From DASPFV01 sp035620975 (GTDB taxonomy: Bacteria; Acidobacteriota; Vicinamibacteria; Vicinamibacterales; 2-12-FULL-66-21): a stretch of DNA of 17,499 bases. The translations under genes and the position numbers were made by a program. Below, in pieces: positions 1 through 6,749 of the stretch; position 1 is the first letter of the stretch, and the number at the start of each line of letters is the position of its first letter. The notes under the pieces were generated by a model that saw nothing but the letters and a program-made list of their open reading frames with translations, did not search any database and had not been told where the DNA came from. The stretch is taken from assembly GCA_035620975.1 (NCBI GenBank), contig DASPFV010000276.1, positions 1 through 17,499 of the forward strand, written 5' to 3'.

Positions 1-1
1 C

Positions 2-64
2 AAGGGCGAATGGAAGGTGGCGTACGCCATCTACAACAGCGATCAGCCGCCGCCGGCGCGTTGA
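2..64 (+). CDS. C-terminal end of a SnoaL/DUF4440-like protein (partial)
   Basis: Only the last 20 codons and a TGA stop are inside the window. The peptide reads KGEWKVAYAIYNSDQPPPAR. The pattern 'GEWKVAYAIYNSD' resembles the last beta strand of NTF2-fold SnoaL/DUF4440 proteins, which commonly end in a 'G-x-W-K-[VI]-x' strand followed by a short tail. These are small secreted or cytosolic proteins of varied or unknown role. The family call rests on one strand only and is tentative; the reading frame and stop are clear. Confidence 0.5.
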   Translation, partial: KGEWKVAYAIYNSDQPPPAR

Positions 65-78
65 GGCGAGGCGGAGGG

Positions 79-116
79 AGCCGGCCGCACGGGCCATTCA
101 GTGCCGGCGGCCGGCT
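79..116 (+). terminator. GC-rich hairpin after the first gene
   Basis: Bases 79-88 pair with 107-116 (AGCCGGCCGC with GCGGCCGGCT) to form a perfect 10-bp stem with an 18-base loop, starting 15 bases after the stop at 64. No T-run follows, so it is not a classical intrinsic terminator, but its position just behind a stop codon fits a transcript-end structure. The rest of the 173-base spacer to the next gene holds only a weak second hairpin (188-193 with 208-213) and a G-run at 227-232 that may be the ribosome binding site of the next gene. Confidence 0.35.
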
Positions 117-237
117 GCACCGGGGGGCTGACCTCCCGTCCCAGTGAGAACGCCGGCGGTCTATCCGACGGCCCCCCCGCCGCCGAAAAGACGTCAGTCA
201 GGTTTGCCGTCTTAGACGGGCTACCCGGGGGGCGTCG

Positions 238-1794
238 TTGCTGGCGCGAGGCATCAAGAGACGTGGGCGGAGCGGGGCACCTCGACTGTTCTCGCTCCTC
301 CTGATCTCCATTTTCGCGAACCTGCTCCTGTGGGGTCGGGCCGGGGAAGCCGATGCCCAGCCCCGCATCGACGTGGTCAACGTCAGGGACTTCGGCGCGG
401 CCGGAGACGGGGCGACCGACGACACGTCCGCCATCGTGAAGGCGTTCTCCGAGACCTGCACTTCGGGTGGCGGCACGATCTACCTCCCGCCCGGCATCTA
501 CATCATCAATCCTGCGGCTGCGTCGATACCGATCTGCAGCGACCTGGCCGTCCATGGCCCGGGGACGCTGAAAGTGAAACCGGACGCCGGGAACTACCAG
601 GCCATCTTCGCGTCGAACCCGCCGATCACCGCGCTCCACAATCTGACGTTCACGGGAATCACGGTCGATCAGAACGCGGCCGGCAACACGACGGCGGCGA
701 TCGACGTCGCCGACGTGCGAACCCACCAGCGCGTGTGGCAGGTGCTGGGCGGCACGAACGTGCACTTCGAGAACATGCGCCTGTACGTCAGCGGCGTGAA
801 CTCGATCGTCGTGAACGGACCAACGGTGTCCGGTGTGTACATCAACCGGAACCACGTCGTCTTTCAGAAGCGCGAGGGACAACCGGAGTTCGACAACAGC
901 GCGATCTACATCGATGGCGACAACTTTCACGTCACCGACAACACGTTCCTCTCGACGCCGGCAGACCTGGCGCGAACCGCCATCGAGGTCCACACCGGAT
1001 CCGGTTCCGTCGCCGGCAACACCATCGACGGCTTCCGGAACGGCATGAACCTGGTGGACCTGAAGTCGTCGTCTGTCACCGGCAACAACATCCGGAACGC
1101 CGGCTACGGGATATCGCTGTGGTCTCTGACGAAGATGGACGGCGTGACGGTTTCGGGAAACACCGTGGCGATCGCCCAGGTCACCCGGAACATTCCCAGC
1201 TCGTGGGGGATCGCGACCTCCTACAACCGGGGGATCCACGGCGATTTCTTCAACCTCCAGATCTCCGGGAACATCGTGCGGTTCGAGCCGGAACACTCGC
1301 CGCGGACGGTCAGCGGCTGGGTGAGCTACGGCATCGGGCTCCAGACGCTGGGCAACGTCACGAATGCGCTGATTCTCGGCAACGAGGTTCTGCAGGCGCC
1401 TGCGCGCGGCATCGCCGTCGGGGTCATGGACGCGAAGTACACGACGTCGCGCGTATCGGTCCGCAACAACCGTATCATCGACGCCGGATCGAACTTCTCG
1501 TCCGGCGCCGCGCCGTATTCAGCGGCCATCAGTCTCCAGGGAAATCTGTCGTCCATCGACGTCCTGCTGAACCGGCTGGACTTTCTGTCCGACCCGTTCA
1601 TCGGGCGCTTCAGCTACTGGTCGTTCGAGAGCGGCTACCGCTTCAGGGACGTCGTCGTCGCCGACAACTACGCCACGGCAGTCGCCGGGTCCCCGGCAAA
1701 TGGGCTGACGCCTTCAGTCGTACAGACCTACCCGGGCCAGGGGACGCGCGTCTCCGACAGTCCCGGCGTACCGAGCCAGGGCCGACTTCACTAG
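238..1794 (+). CDS. Secreted right-handed beta-helix protein, pectate-lyase-3 superfamily
   Basis: This 518-residue protein has an N-terminal signal sequence: basic residues 5-16, a hydrophobic core at about 18-33, and a likely cleavage after ADA-40. The mature protein opens with VVNVRDFGAAGDGATDDTSA (47-66), the hallmark start of Pectate_lyase_3/glycoside hydrolase 28-type beta-helices, followed by GGGTIYLPPGIYII. From about residue 230 onward there are repeated N-G-N/G-N-x-I turns such as VAGNTIDGF, VTGNNIRNAGYGI and VSGNTVAI, typical of parallel beta-helix rungs (PbH1). Family members bind or cleave polysaccharides. No catalytic residues can be assigned, so substrate and activity are open. 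The start is a TTG preceded by a run of six G five bases upstream. No in-frame ATG lies near the signal peptide, so TTG is the best choice. The gene stands alone. Confidence 0.85.
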   Translation: MLARGIKRRGRSGAPRLFSLLLISIFANLLLWGRAGEADAQPRIDVVNVRDFGAAGDGATDDTSAIVKAFSETCTSGGGTIYLPPGIYIINPAAASIPICSDLAVHGPGTLKVKPDAGNYQAIFASNPPITALHNLTFTGITVDQNAAGNTTAAIDVADVRTHQRVWQVLGGTNVHFENMRLYVSGVNSIVVNGPTVSGVYINRNHVVFQKREGQPEFDNSAIYIDGDNFHVTDNTFLSTPADLARTAIEVHTGSGSVAGNTIDGFRNGMNLVDLKSSSVTGNNIRNAGYGISLWSLTKMDGVTVSGNTVAIAQVTRNIPSSWGIATSYNRGIHGDFFNLQISGNIVRFEPEHSPRTVSGWVSYGIGLQTLGNVTNALILGNEVLQAPARGIAVGVMDAKYTTSRVSVRNNRIIDAGSNFSSGAAPYSAAISLQGNLSSIDVLLNRLDFLSDPFIGRFSYWSFESGYRFRDVVVADNYATAVAGSPANGLTPSVVQTYPGQGTRVSDSPGVPSQGRLH

Positions 1795-2013
1795 CGGGAA
1801 CCGGCTGCGCTTCGAAGGAATCGAGCGTCGGGGGACCGGACCGCTCGACAGGCCTTGGTACTGCTTGTCAGATTCGCTGAAGCCGTTTGGACGGGGCGTG
1901 CTCCGGGCCTACCGCGGAACTCACGCCAGTCGTGGATGCACGACCCGAGGGCCAGCACGATGGCTCAGGATCGTACGGAAGGTACGATGGGTGTTTTCTT
2001 CAGAGGAATCATC

Positions 2014-2061
2014 AGTTCGCGTGCGGACGTAAAGCCGTCCGTCGGCAATGGCCGGCGCGTA
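2014..2061 (-). pseudogene. Relic of the 3' end of a PQQ-like beta-propeller gene
   Basis: Read on the minus strand this encodes YAPAIADGRLYVRTRT, which matches the C-terminal blade of the intact propeller protein at 4200-5636 (YATPAIADGRLHVRTRT). At the DNA level 2015-2057 and 4246-4288 agree at 40 of 43 positions in the same orientation. One residue is missing in the relic, and the match ends on both sides. After the motif the frame runs on into an unrelated tail. This is either a leftover of a lost paralogue or a short duplicated fragment; no start or upstream blades can be seen. Confidence 0.55.
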
Positions 2062-2159
2062 CTTTTCATTGCTTCCGTTCCCTGAGCTCTGATACACAGG
2101 CACTCGCCCTCGAGAGGTCGCGGTTCGACCTCATCAGGTACTCACTCGACCCCAGAGCC

Positions 2160-2164
2160 GGAGG
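2160..2164 (+). promoter_or_regulatory. Ribosome binding site GGAGG that decides the start at 2171
   Basis: Two in-frame ATG codons lie at 2165 and 2171. GGAGG at 2160-2164 directly abuts the first, which is too close for initiation, but lies six bases before the second. The start at 2171 is therefore preferred. Confidence 0.7.
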
Positions 2165-2170
2165 ATGCCA

Positions 2171-4060
2171 ATGTCTGCAGCCTGGAAATCGGCCCGCCAG
2201 CTCGTCATCGGAGCGGCGGCCGTCGCCGTACTCGCGTCGTTCATGACGCCGGTCGGCGCCAAGTCCGAAAAAGCCGGCTCGAAGTCGATCGGGCAGGTCA
2301 GGAAAGTCGGCACGACGCGGCTGTCCGCCGCAACCGTCGTCCCGGGTCGCGGCGAACCAGGTCCTTCGACCGTCGGCGAGCTGCGGCCGCGGGTGAGACT
2401 GGTCGAACCGGCGATCACGGGCAACAAGTCGTTTGCGCATGTGCCCTCGGCGAATGTCCCCAGGCCGGCCACGAGCCCGGTGCAGGATGCGACGGGCACG
2501 CCCGGATTCAACGGGCTCAATCATCGCAACCAGCGCCTGGCCGGCACGGGTGCCTATGCCAACACGCAATTCAGTCTCGAACCCCCCGACCAGGCGCTGT
2601 GTGTCAACGGCAGCGTCGTCGTGGAGAGTGTGAACACTGCGGTGCGCGTCCGAAACAAGGCGGGAGTCGACCTGACCCCGCCGGTGCCCCTGAACCAGTT
2701 CTTCAACGTGGCACCCGCGCTCGTCCGCGCGCCGACCGTCGCGTTCGGACCATTCCTGGCGGACCCGAAGTGCTACTGGGATGCCGACACGGACCGTTGG
2801 TTTCTGACGATTCTCGATCTGGAGACCGTTCCGACCACCGGCGCATTCTCGGGCGTCACCAAGATTCTGATCGCCGTGAGCCAGACCGCGGACCCGGTGG
2901 GAGCCTGGAACATCTTCGAGATCGTGACGACCACGGACGGCGCTCAGGGCAACTGCCCGTGCTTTGGTGATCAGCCGCTGATCGGTGCCGATGCGAACGG
3001 TTTCTACGTCAGCACGAACGTCTTTCCTCTCTTCCAGGGCGGCTTCAACGGGGCGATGGTCTACGCCATGTCGAAAGCGTCATTGGCTGCCGGTGTCGCT
3101 CCCGCGCTGGTGAAGTTCCACCAGCCGACCTTGGCGGAAGGCTTTGCCTATTCGCTTCAGCCCACGACAACCCCGCCGGGTGCAAGTCACGCCATCGAGA
3201 ATGGCGGGACGGAATATTTCCTCTCCGCGCTGGAGTTCACGGGGAGAACCGACGATCGCATCGCTCTGTGGGCCATGACGAACACATCGTCGCTGGCGGA
3301 CGCGACGCCTGACGTGGAGATGCAGGTGACGGTTCTCGGGACACTGACGTACGGACAGCCTCCGGCGGTGCTCCAGAAGGACGGTCCCACGCCGTTGCGC
3401 GAGTTGCTGGGGCTGCCGCTGGCCGTCGATCTCGGCCTCGTCACCAGGCCTTCGCTCGAGCACCTCAATCTGCTGAACTCGAACGACGACCGGATGAATC
3501 AGACCGTGTACATCAACGGTCAGGTCTGGGGAGCCCTGAACACGGCCGTGAAAGGTCCAACCGGTCCGACGCGAGTCGGCATCGCCTGGTTTGTCGTGGA
3601 GCCGGCATGGACAGCAGGCACGCTGGGCGGGAGCGTCGCAAACGACGGCTACGTCGCCGTGGATACCAACAGCGTGATGTTCCCGGCGGTCGCCGCGAAC
3701 GCGGCCGGCGCCGGGCTCATCGTGTTTTCGCTGGCAGGGCCCGGTGTGTATCCAAGCGCCGCCTACGTGACTTTCGATCCGGTGTCGGGTACTGGGCCCG
3801 TGAGGGTCGTACGGTGGGGTGATGGACCAGCCGACGGGTTCACGGGATACCTGAGCCTGGCCGGCGGTGTGGGCGTCGAGCGCTGGGGCGACTACTCGGC
3901 GGCCGTGGCCGACCCCGAAGGCACCGTGTGGATCGCGACTGAATACATCGACTCTGTCTGCGGTCTCGACGAGTTTCTCGCAACGGGTGGCGCGTGCGCC
4001 GATCTGAGCCGGACGCTGTTCGCGAATTGGGGTACCTGGATCGCCGGAGTTTCACCATAG
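2171..4060 (+). CDS. Large secreted protein of unknown function
   Basis: This 629-residue protein begins with a signal peptide: basic WKSARQ, a hydrophobic stretch at about 11-25, and likely cleavage after VGA near residue 30. A basic, low-complexity linker runs to about residue 105. The remainder is beta-rich and reads like a repeated-blade or sialidase-like fold: EPPDQALCVNG, KCYWDADTDRWFLTILD, GNCPCFGDQPLIGADANGFY, WGDYSAAVADPEGTVWIATE. Such W-G-D-Y-S-x-A plus 'D-x-x-G-x-x-W-x-A' strings occur in uncharacterised secreted bacterial proteins. Several cysteines (CVNG, KCYW, NCPC, VCGL, ACAD) suggest disulfides outside the cytoplasm. No catalytic motif was recognised. The start follows from the ribosome binding site at 2160-2164. 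The gene is monocistronic and converges on the propeller gene at 4200, with a structured 100-base repeat between them that could help end transcription. Confidence 0.8.
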   Translation: MSAAWKSARQLVIGAAAVAVLASFMTPVGAKSEKAGSKSIGQVRKVGTTRLSAATVVPGRGEPGPSTVGELRPRVRLVEPAITGNKSFAHVPSANVPRPATSPVQDATGTPGFNGLNHRNQRLAGTGAYANTQFSLEPPDQALCVNGSVVVESVNTAVRVRNKAGVDLTPPVPLNQFFNVAPALVRAPTVAFGPFLADPKCYWDADTDRWFLTILDLETVPTTGAFSGVTKILIAVSQTADPVGAWNIFEIVTTTDGAQGNCPCFGDQPLIGADANGFYVSTNVFPLFQGGFNGAMVYAMSKASLAAGVAPALVKFHQPTLAEGFAYSLQPTTTPPGASHAIENGGTEYFLSALEFTGRTDDRIALWAMTNTSSLADATPDVEMQVTVLGTLTYGQPPAVLQKDGPTPLRELLGLPLAVDLGLVTRPSLEHLNLLNSNDDRMNQTVYINGQVWGALNTAVKGPTGPTRVGIAWFVVEPAWTAGTLGGSVANDGYVAVDTNSVMFPAVAANAAGAGLIVFSLAGPGVYPSAAYVTFDPVSGTGPVRVVRWGDGPADGFTGYLSLAGGVGVERWGDYSAAVADPEGTVWIATEYIDSVCGLDEFLATGGACADLSRTLFANWGTWIAGVSP

Positions 4061-4101
4061 TTGCCTCACGCGGCGGCGCCGCACCCACGATGTCATGAAA
4101 C

Positions 4102-4201
4102 AGGCGCGCCACGGGCGCGCCCCGCCGGAGCGGAGCGGGGATCCATGGGGCCCCGCGAGCGACGGCGATGGGGGGTCCGGCGGGGCGAAGCCCCCCGGTT
4201 T
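4102..4201. repeat. 100-base GC-rich dispersed repeat, copy 1
   Basis: Nearly identical to 6602-6701 in the same orientation and of equal length. The only differences are one C and one G placed differently around 4143-4150. The repeat contains GGCGCGCC-ACG-GGCGCGCC (4103-4121, an 8-bp stem with a three-base loop), CCCCGC...GCGGGG (4120-4125 with 4135-4140), the palindrome GGGGCCCC, and GGGGC-GAA-GCCCC (4182-4194). It sits between two convergent genes, and its final TT supplies two bases of the stop codon of the minus-strand propeller gene. No transposase or target duplication is visible. Confidence 0.9.
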
Positions 4202-5636
4202 AGGGAAGAGACGAGGGAGAAGCGAGTCCGAAGCTGTACAGCGTGGTTCGCGTCCGGACGTGGAGCCGTCCGTCGGCAATGGCCGGCGTGGCGTAGCAGT
4301 CTTCGCCAAGCGCATTCACCGCGGCGATGGACCAGTCGCGCCCGGCACGCACGACGGTGATCCGGCCCTCCTCGCTGGTGAAGTAGACATGCCCGGCAGC
4401 GGCGACGGGCGAGGCATAATACTCGCCCATCGCACCTTCCGAGCGTCCGACTTTCACGATCTCGCCGGTGCGCGCGTCGACGGCCTCGATGATCCCGCCG
4501 GACTTCACCAGGTACACCAGGCCCTGGTAGATGAGCGGCGAGGGCACGAACGTGGAGGCCTTCTTGTTGTGCCACGCGAACCCGGCCGGCGTCACGTCGC
4601 CCCGGCCGCCGAGCCTGACGCCCACGAGACCGTAATGGCCGAGGGCGGCGGTGCGGAGCAGGTCCCACTCCGCGCGTTCGACGTAGCCGTCGCTGTTCGC
4701 GTCGATCGCGCCGAACTCGTCGAAGTCCTTGTGGAGCTTGCGGACTTCCGGCTCCGAGATCCGGCCGTCGCCGTTCTCGTCCCCTTTCAGCCACTCGTCG
4801 AACGCCGGGCCGGGAGACGTGTCTGCGCCATATGTGCTGGCCACGAGCAGTCCGTCATCGATGACCGGCGAGCCAACCGGCAGCGACGCCAGGCCGTGCA
4901 CCTGCCAGACGCGCTCGCCGGTGGCCACGTCATACCCGTCCAGGCGATTGGAGCCGAGCACGATGACGCGCGTCGGCTGACCCGGCGATTCCCAGAGTAC
5001 CGGCGTGGCGTAGCTCTCCAGCCGCGTCTGCGGCCGCGCCACGCGCCAGCGTTCCTTGCCGGTCCTCGCGTCCACGGCGAGGAGGAACGGGGACTTCCGG
5101 GTATCGCAGAGCAGCAGCAGCGTGTCGCCGGCGAGTATCGGGGACGCGCCGAGGCCATAGAACGTGTCGAAGGGACCCAGCGCCACGCGCCAGCGCTCCT
5201 TGCCGTCGCGGTCGAACGAGACGAGGCCGAGATCGGCGAAGAACGCGTAGACGTTCGTGCCGTCGGTCACCGGCGAGGGCGCGGCCGGATCGTTGGTCTT
5301 GTAGACGGGCGTTTTGTGCACACGGCGGATCTCGCGGCGCCAGTGCAGGCGACCGTTTTTCCGATCGAGCGCCATCACGATCAGCATCTCCCCCTCGCTG
5401 GCCGTGAGGAACACGCGGTCGCCGCCAATCACCGGTGAGGAGCGTCCGAACGGCACGGCCGTCTTCCAGATCACATTGGTCGACGGCCCGAATTCCACGG
5501 GGACGCCGCTGCTGCCGGATACGCCCGAGCCGTTCGGGCCCCGGAACCTGGTCCAGTCCTCGGCGGAGATGCTGACGCTCACGGTCAGCAGCGCCAGCCC
5601 GACGCCTGCGTGCCGGAGGATCGTGGTGCTCGACAT
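4200..5636 (-). CDS. Secreted PQQ-like beta-propeller protein with two EF-hand loops
   Basis: This 478-residue protein has a signal peptide (1-25, cleavage near ISA-ED). The motif DWTRFRGPNGSGVS (27-40) is the conserved opening of a family of exported PQQ-like propellers. Blade motifs recur: VIGGDRVFL, VDARTGKERWRVA (188-200), YDVATGERVWQV (235-246), VDARTGEIV (386-394) and a closing AIADGRLHVRT. No PQQ-binding dehydrogenase residues are evident, so it is a BamB-like structural or binding propeller rather than a proven enzyme. Between blades lie two canonical calcium loops, DENGDGRISEPE (286-297) and DANSDGYVERAE (312-323), each with Asp/Asn at positions 1, 3 and 5 and Glu at 12. The ATG start is preceded by TAGAAT six bases away and no Shine-Dalgarno. 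The AraC-type gene is 73 bases upstream on the same strand. Confidence 0.88.
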   Translation of the reverse strand: MSSTTILRHAGVGLALLTVSVSISAEDWTRFRGPNGSGVSGSSGVPVEFGPSTNVIWKTAVPFGRSSPVIGGDRVFLTASEGEMLIVMALDRKNGRLHWRREIRRVHKTPVYKTNDPAAPSPVTDGTNVYAFFADLGLVSFDRDGKERWRVALGPFDTFYGLGASPILAGDTLLLLCDTRKSPFLLAVDARTGKERWRVARPQTRLESYATPVLWESPGQPTRVIVLGSNRLDGYDVATGERVWQVHGLASLPVGSPVIDDGLLVASTYGADTSPGPAFDEWLKGDENGDGRISEPEVRKLHKDFDEFGAIDANSDGYVERAEWDLLRTAALGHYGLVGVRLGGRGDVTPAGFAWHNKKASTFVPSPLIYQGLVYLVKSGGIIEAVDARTGEIVKVGRSEGAMGEYYASPVAAAGHVYFTSEEGRITVVRAGRDWSIAAVNALGEDCYATPAIADGRLHVRTRTTLYSFGLASPSSLP

Positions 5637-5642
5637 TGCGCG

Positions 5643-5648
5643 ATTCTA
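5643..5648 (-). promoter_or_regulatory. -10-like TAGAAT just before the propeller start codon
   Basis: On the minus strand TAGAAT is followed by six bases and then the ATG at 5636. Five of six bases match the TATAAT consensus. Transcription would start at or within a base or two of the ATG, giving a leaderless mRNA; no Shine-Dalgarno is present. A convincing -35 was not seen. Confidence 0.5.
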
Positions 5649-5709
5649 CGCACACTTTCCGCAGGCGTCTTGGCGGTTTTTGATGCGGCCCGCCGTCCGA
5701 ACCCAGCGG

Positions 5710-6519
5710 CTACGGCGTGCGTCGAGACGCCCGCCCCGTCCTCTCGCGGTAGCGGCCGGGCGCGGAACAGCCGAGCCGGTGGAACTGCTTGTAGAAGCGG
5801 CTCAGGTCGCTGTACCCGACGTCGAGCGAGGCATCGACGATGCGTTCGCCTGATGCGAGCTTCGCGAGGGCCTCGCCGGATCGGAGGTGGTGCAGGTAGC
5901 CCAGCGGGCTCATGCCCAGAGCGCGGCGAAATTCGCGCGACAGATGCGCGTGGGATACCCCGACCGCATTTGCCAGCTGTGCAATCGACGCGCGCTCGCG
6001 GTAGTGCTGGTCGAGCCAGCGCTTCGCGCGACGGACCAGCGGTGAGAAGCTGCTCGAGATCTCCACTTGCACGCCATCGTCGAGAGTGGACAGCCGCCGC
6101 AGCGCCGATCCGGCGTCAGCCGGCAGTCCCCCTCGCAGCGGAAAGATCTGCGAGCCTATTGCTCCGGACGCCGCCGCGGGCGTTCCATGACGCCCCTCGC
6201 CCGCGACCGCGACGAACCTCAGCTCCACGTCCGTCCAGTCCATGTGCACGACACTGAATGCGGGCAGGACCCAGACGAAGCGCCTCCACGGTACGGGTTT
6301 GAGGTCGTTGTCGCGGCGGAAGGCGAGCGTGCCTCGTCGAACTTCGATGAACTCGATGATCCAGCCGGCCGCCATCGGGAAGGGGCCGACCTGCTTTCCG
6401 CGGCAGCGGACGTCCTGCTCGAGCCACCACAGCCCGCCAGGCAGGTTCTGCCGGCGACCGCGGCTCCAGATGCTGCCACCATCGGGCAACTCGCGCCGTT
6501 CTTCCATCCACCCGGACAT
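5710..6519 (-). CDS. AraC/XylS-family transcriptional regulator
   Basis: This 269-residue regulator has an N-terminal sensing half of cupin-like beta strands (about 12-110: GGLWWLEQDV, GWIIEFIEVRRG, FVWVLPAFSVV). Its C-terminal DNA-binding domain (163-262) has two helix-turn-helix units: ASIAQLANAVGVSHAHLSRE (177-196) and RIVDASLDVGYSDLSRFYKQ (226-245), with the typical GYSDLSRFYKQFHRLG signature of the second helix. It probably binds a ligand and controls nearby genes. The target and ligand are unknown; the propeller gene downstream on the same strand is one candidate target. The frame continues upstream to 6645, but that extension starts inside the 100-base repeat and reads low-quality sequence. 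The ATG at 6519 gives a normal family length and has a -10-like TGTACT ten bases upstream. The ATG at 6507 is an alternative. Confidence 0.88.
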   Translation of the reverse strand: MSGWMEERRELPDGGSIWSRGRRQNLPGGLWWLEQDVRCRGKQVGPFPMAAGWIIEFIEVRRGTLAFRRDNDLKPVPWRRFVWVLPAFSVVHMDWTDVELRFVAVAGEGRHGTPAAASGAIGSQIFPLRGGLPADAGSALRRLSTLDDGVQVEISSSFSPLVRRAKRWLDQHYRERASIAQLANAVGVSHAHLSREFRRALGMSPLGYLHHLRSGEALAKLASGERIVDASLDVGYSDLSRFYKQFHRLGCSAPGRYRERTGRASRRTP

Positions 6520-6529
6520 CCCGCGCCAG

Positions 6530-6535
6530 AGTACA
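6530..6535 (-). promoter_or_regulatory. -10-like TGTACT before the AraC-type gene
   Basis: TGTACT (minus strand) is followed by CTGGCGCGGG and then the ATG at 6519. It resembles the TATACT-GGCGC arrangement before the gene at 11136. There is no purine-rich ribosome binding site, so a two- to four-base leader is implied if it is the real -10. Confidence 0.35.
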
Positions 6536-6601
6536 CTGCATTGGCCCGCTATCCGGCGGGTTACGAGAATTTGTTCGCGTTGTGGCCGCCGCATAGCGAT
6601 T

Positions 6602-6701
6602 AGGCGCGCCACGGGCGCGCCCCGCCGGAGCGGAGCGGGGATCATGGGGGCCCCGCGAGCGACGGCGATGGGGGGTCCGGCGGGGCGAAGCCCCCCGGTT
6701 T
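6602..6701. repeat. 100-base GC-rich dispersed repeat, copy 2
   Basis: Direct copy of 4102-4201, offset by exactly 2500 bases. It holds the same stems: GGCGCGCC-ACG-GGCGCGCC (6603-6621), CCCCGC/GCGGGG, and GGGGC-GAA-GCCCC. Here it lies in the spacer between two divergent genes, upstream of both the regulator and the permease. The bases right after it (GTTAGATAG, 6705-6713) are the only AT-rich stretch before the permease and may hold its promoter. Confidence 0.9.
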
Positions 6702-6749
6702 CACGTTAGATAGATCGGGGGAACCCGCCTTCGCCGGCCTCCGTCTCTC

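Larger units (their letters stand above)
1795..2170. other. 376-base spacer with decayed sequence
   Basis: No intact gene was recognised between the beta-helix gene and the 629-residue protein. Small open frames exist on both strands but have no recognisable domain or good ribosome binding site. The one interpretable part is the propeller-gene relic at 2014-2061 on the minus strand. The last bases before 2171 carry the ribosome binding site of the next gene. The spacer is probably an eroded gene region. Confidence 0.5.

Noticed and set aside
120..237. Possible riboswitch (such as a cyclic-di-GMP type) before the beta-helix gene
   Set aside because: Only small hairpins are visible and the conserved aptamer core bases are not present.
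43..1296. 417-codon minus-strand frame opposite the beta-helix gene
   Set aside because: Low-complexity Arg/Val/Asp composition with no signal or domain; the plus-strand frame has a signal peptide and clear beta-helix motifs.
4095..5438. 447-codon plus-strand frame opposite the EF-hand propeller
   Set aside because: Begins in the repeat and has no recognisable domain; the minus frame carries propeller motifs and perfect EF-hand loops.
6520..6645. Longer AraC-type protein starting inside the 100-base repeat
   Set aside because: The first residues are translated repeat sequence, and the -10-like hexamer lies within the extension. The start at 6519 gives normal family length.
4102..6701. Composite transposon bounded by insertion sequences
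   Set aside because: The flanking 100-base elements encode no transposase, have no terminal inverted repeats spanning the unit and no visible target duplication.
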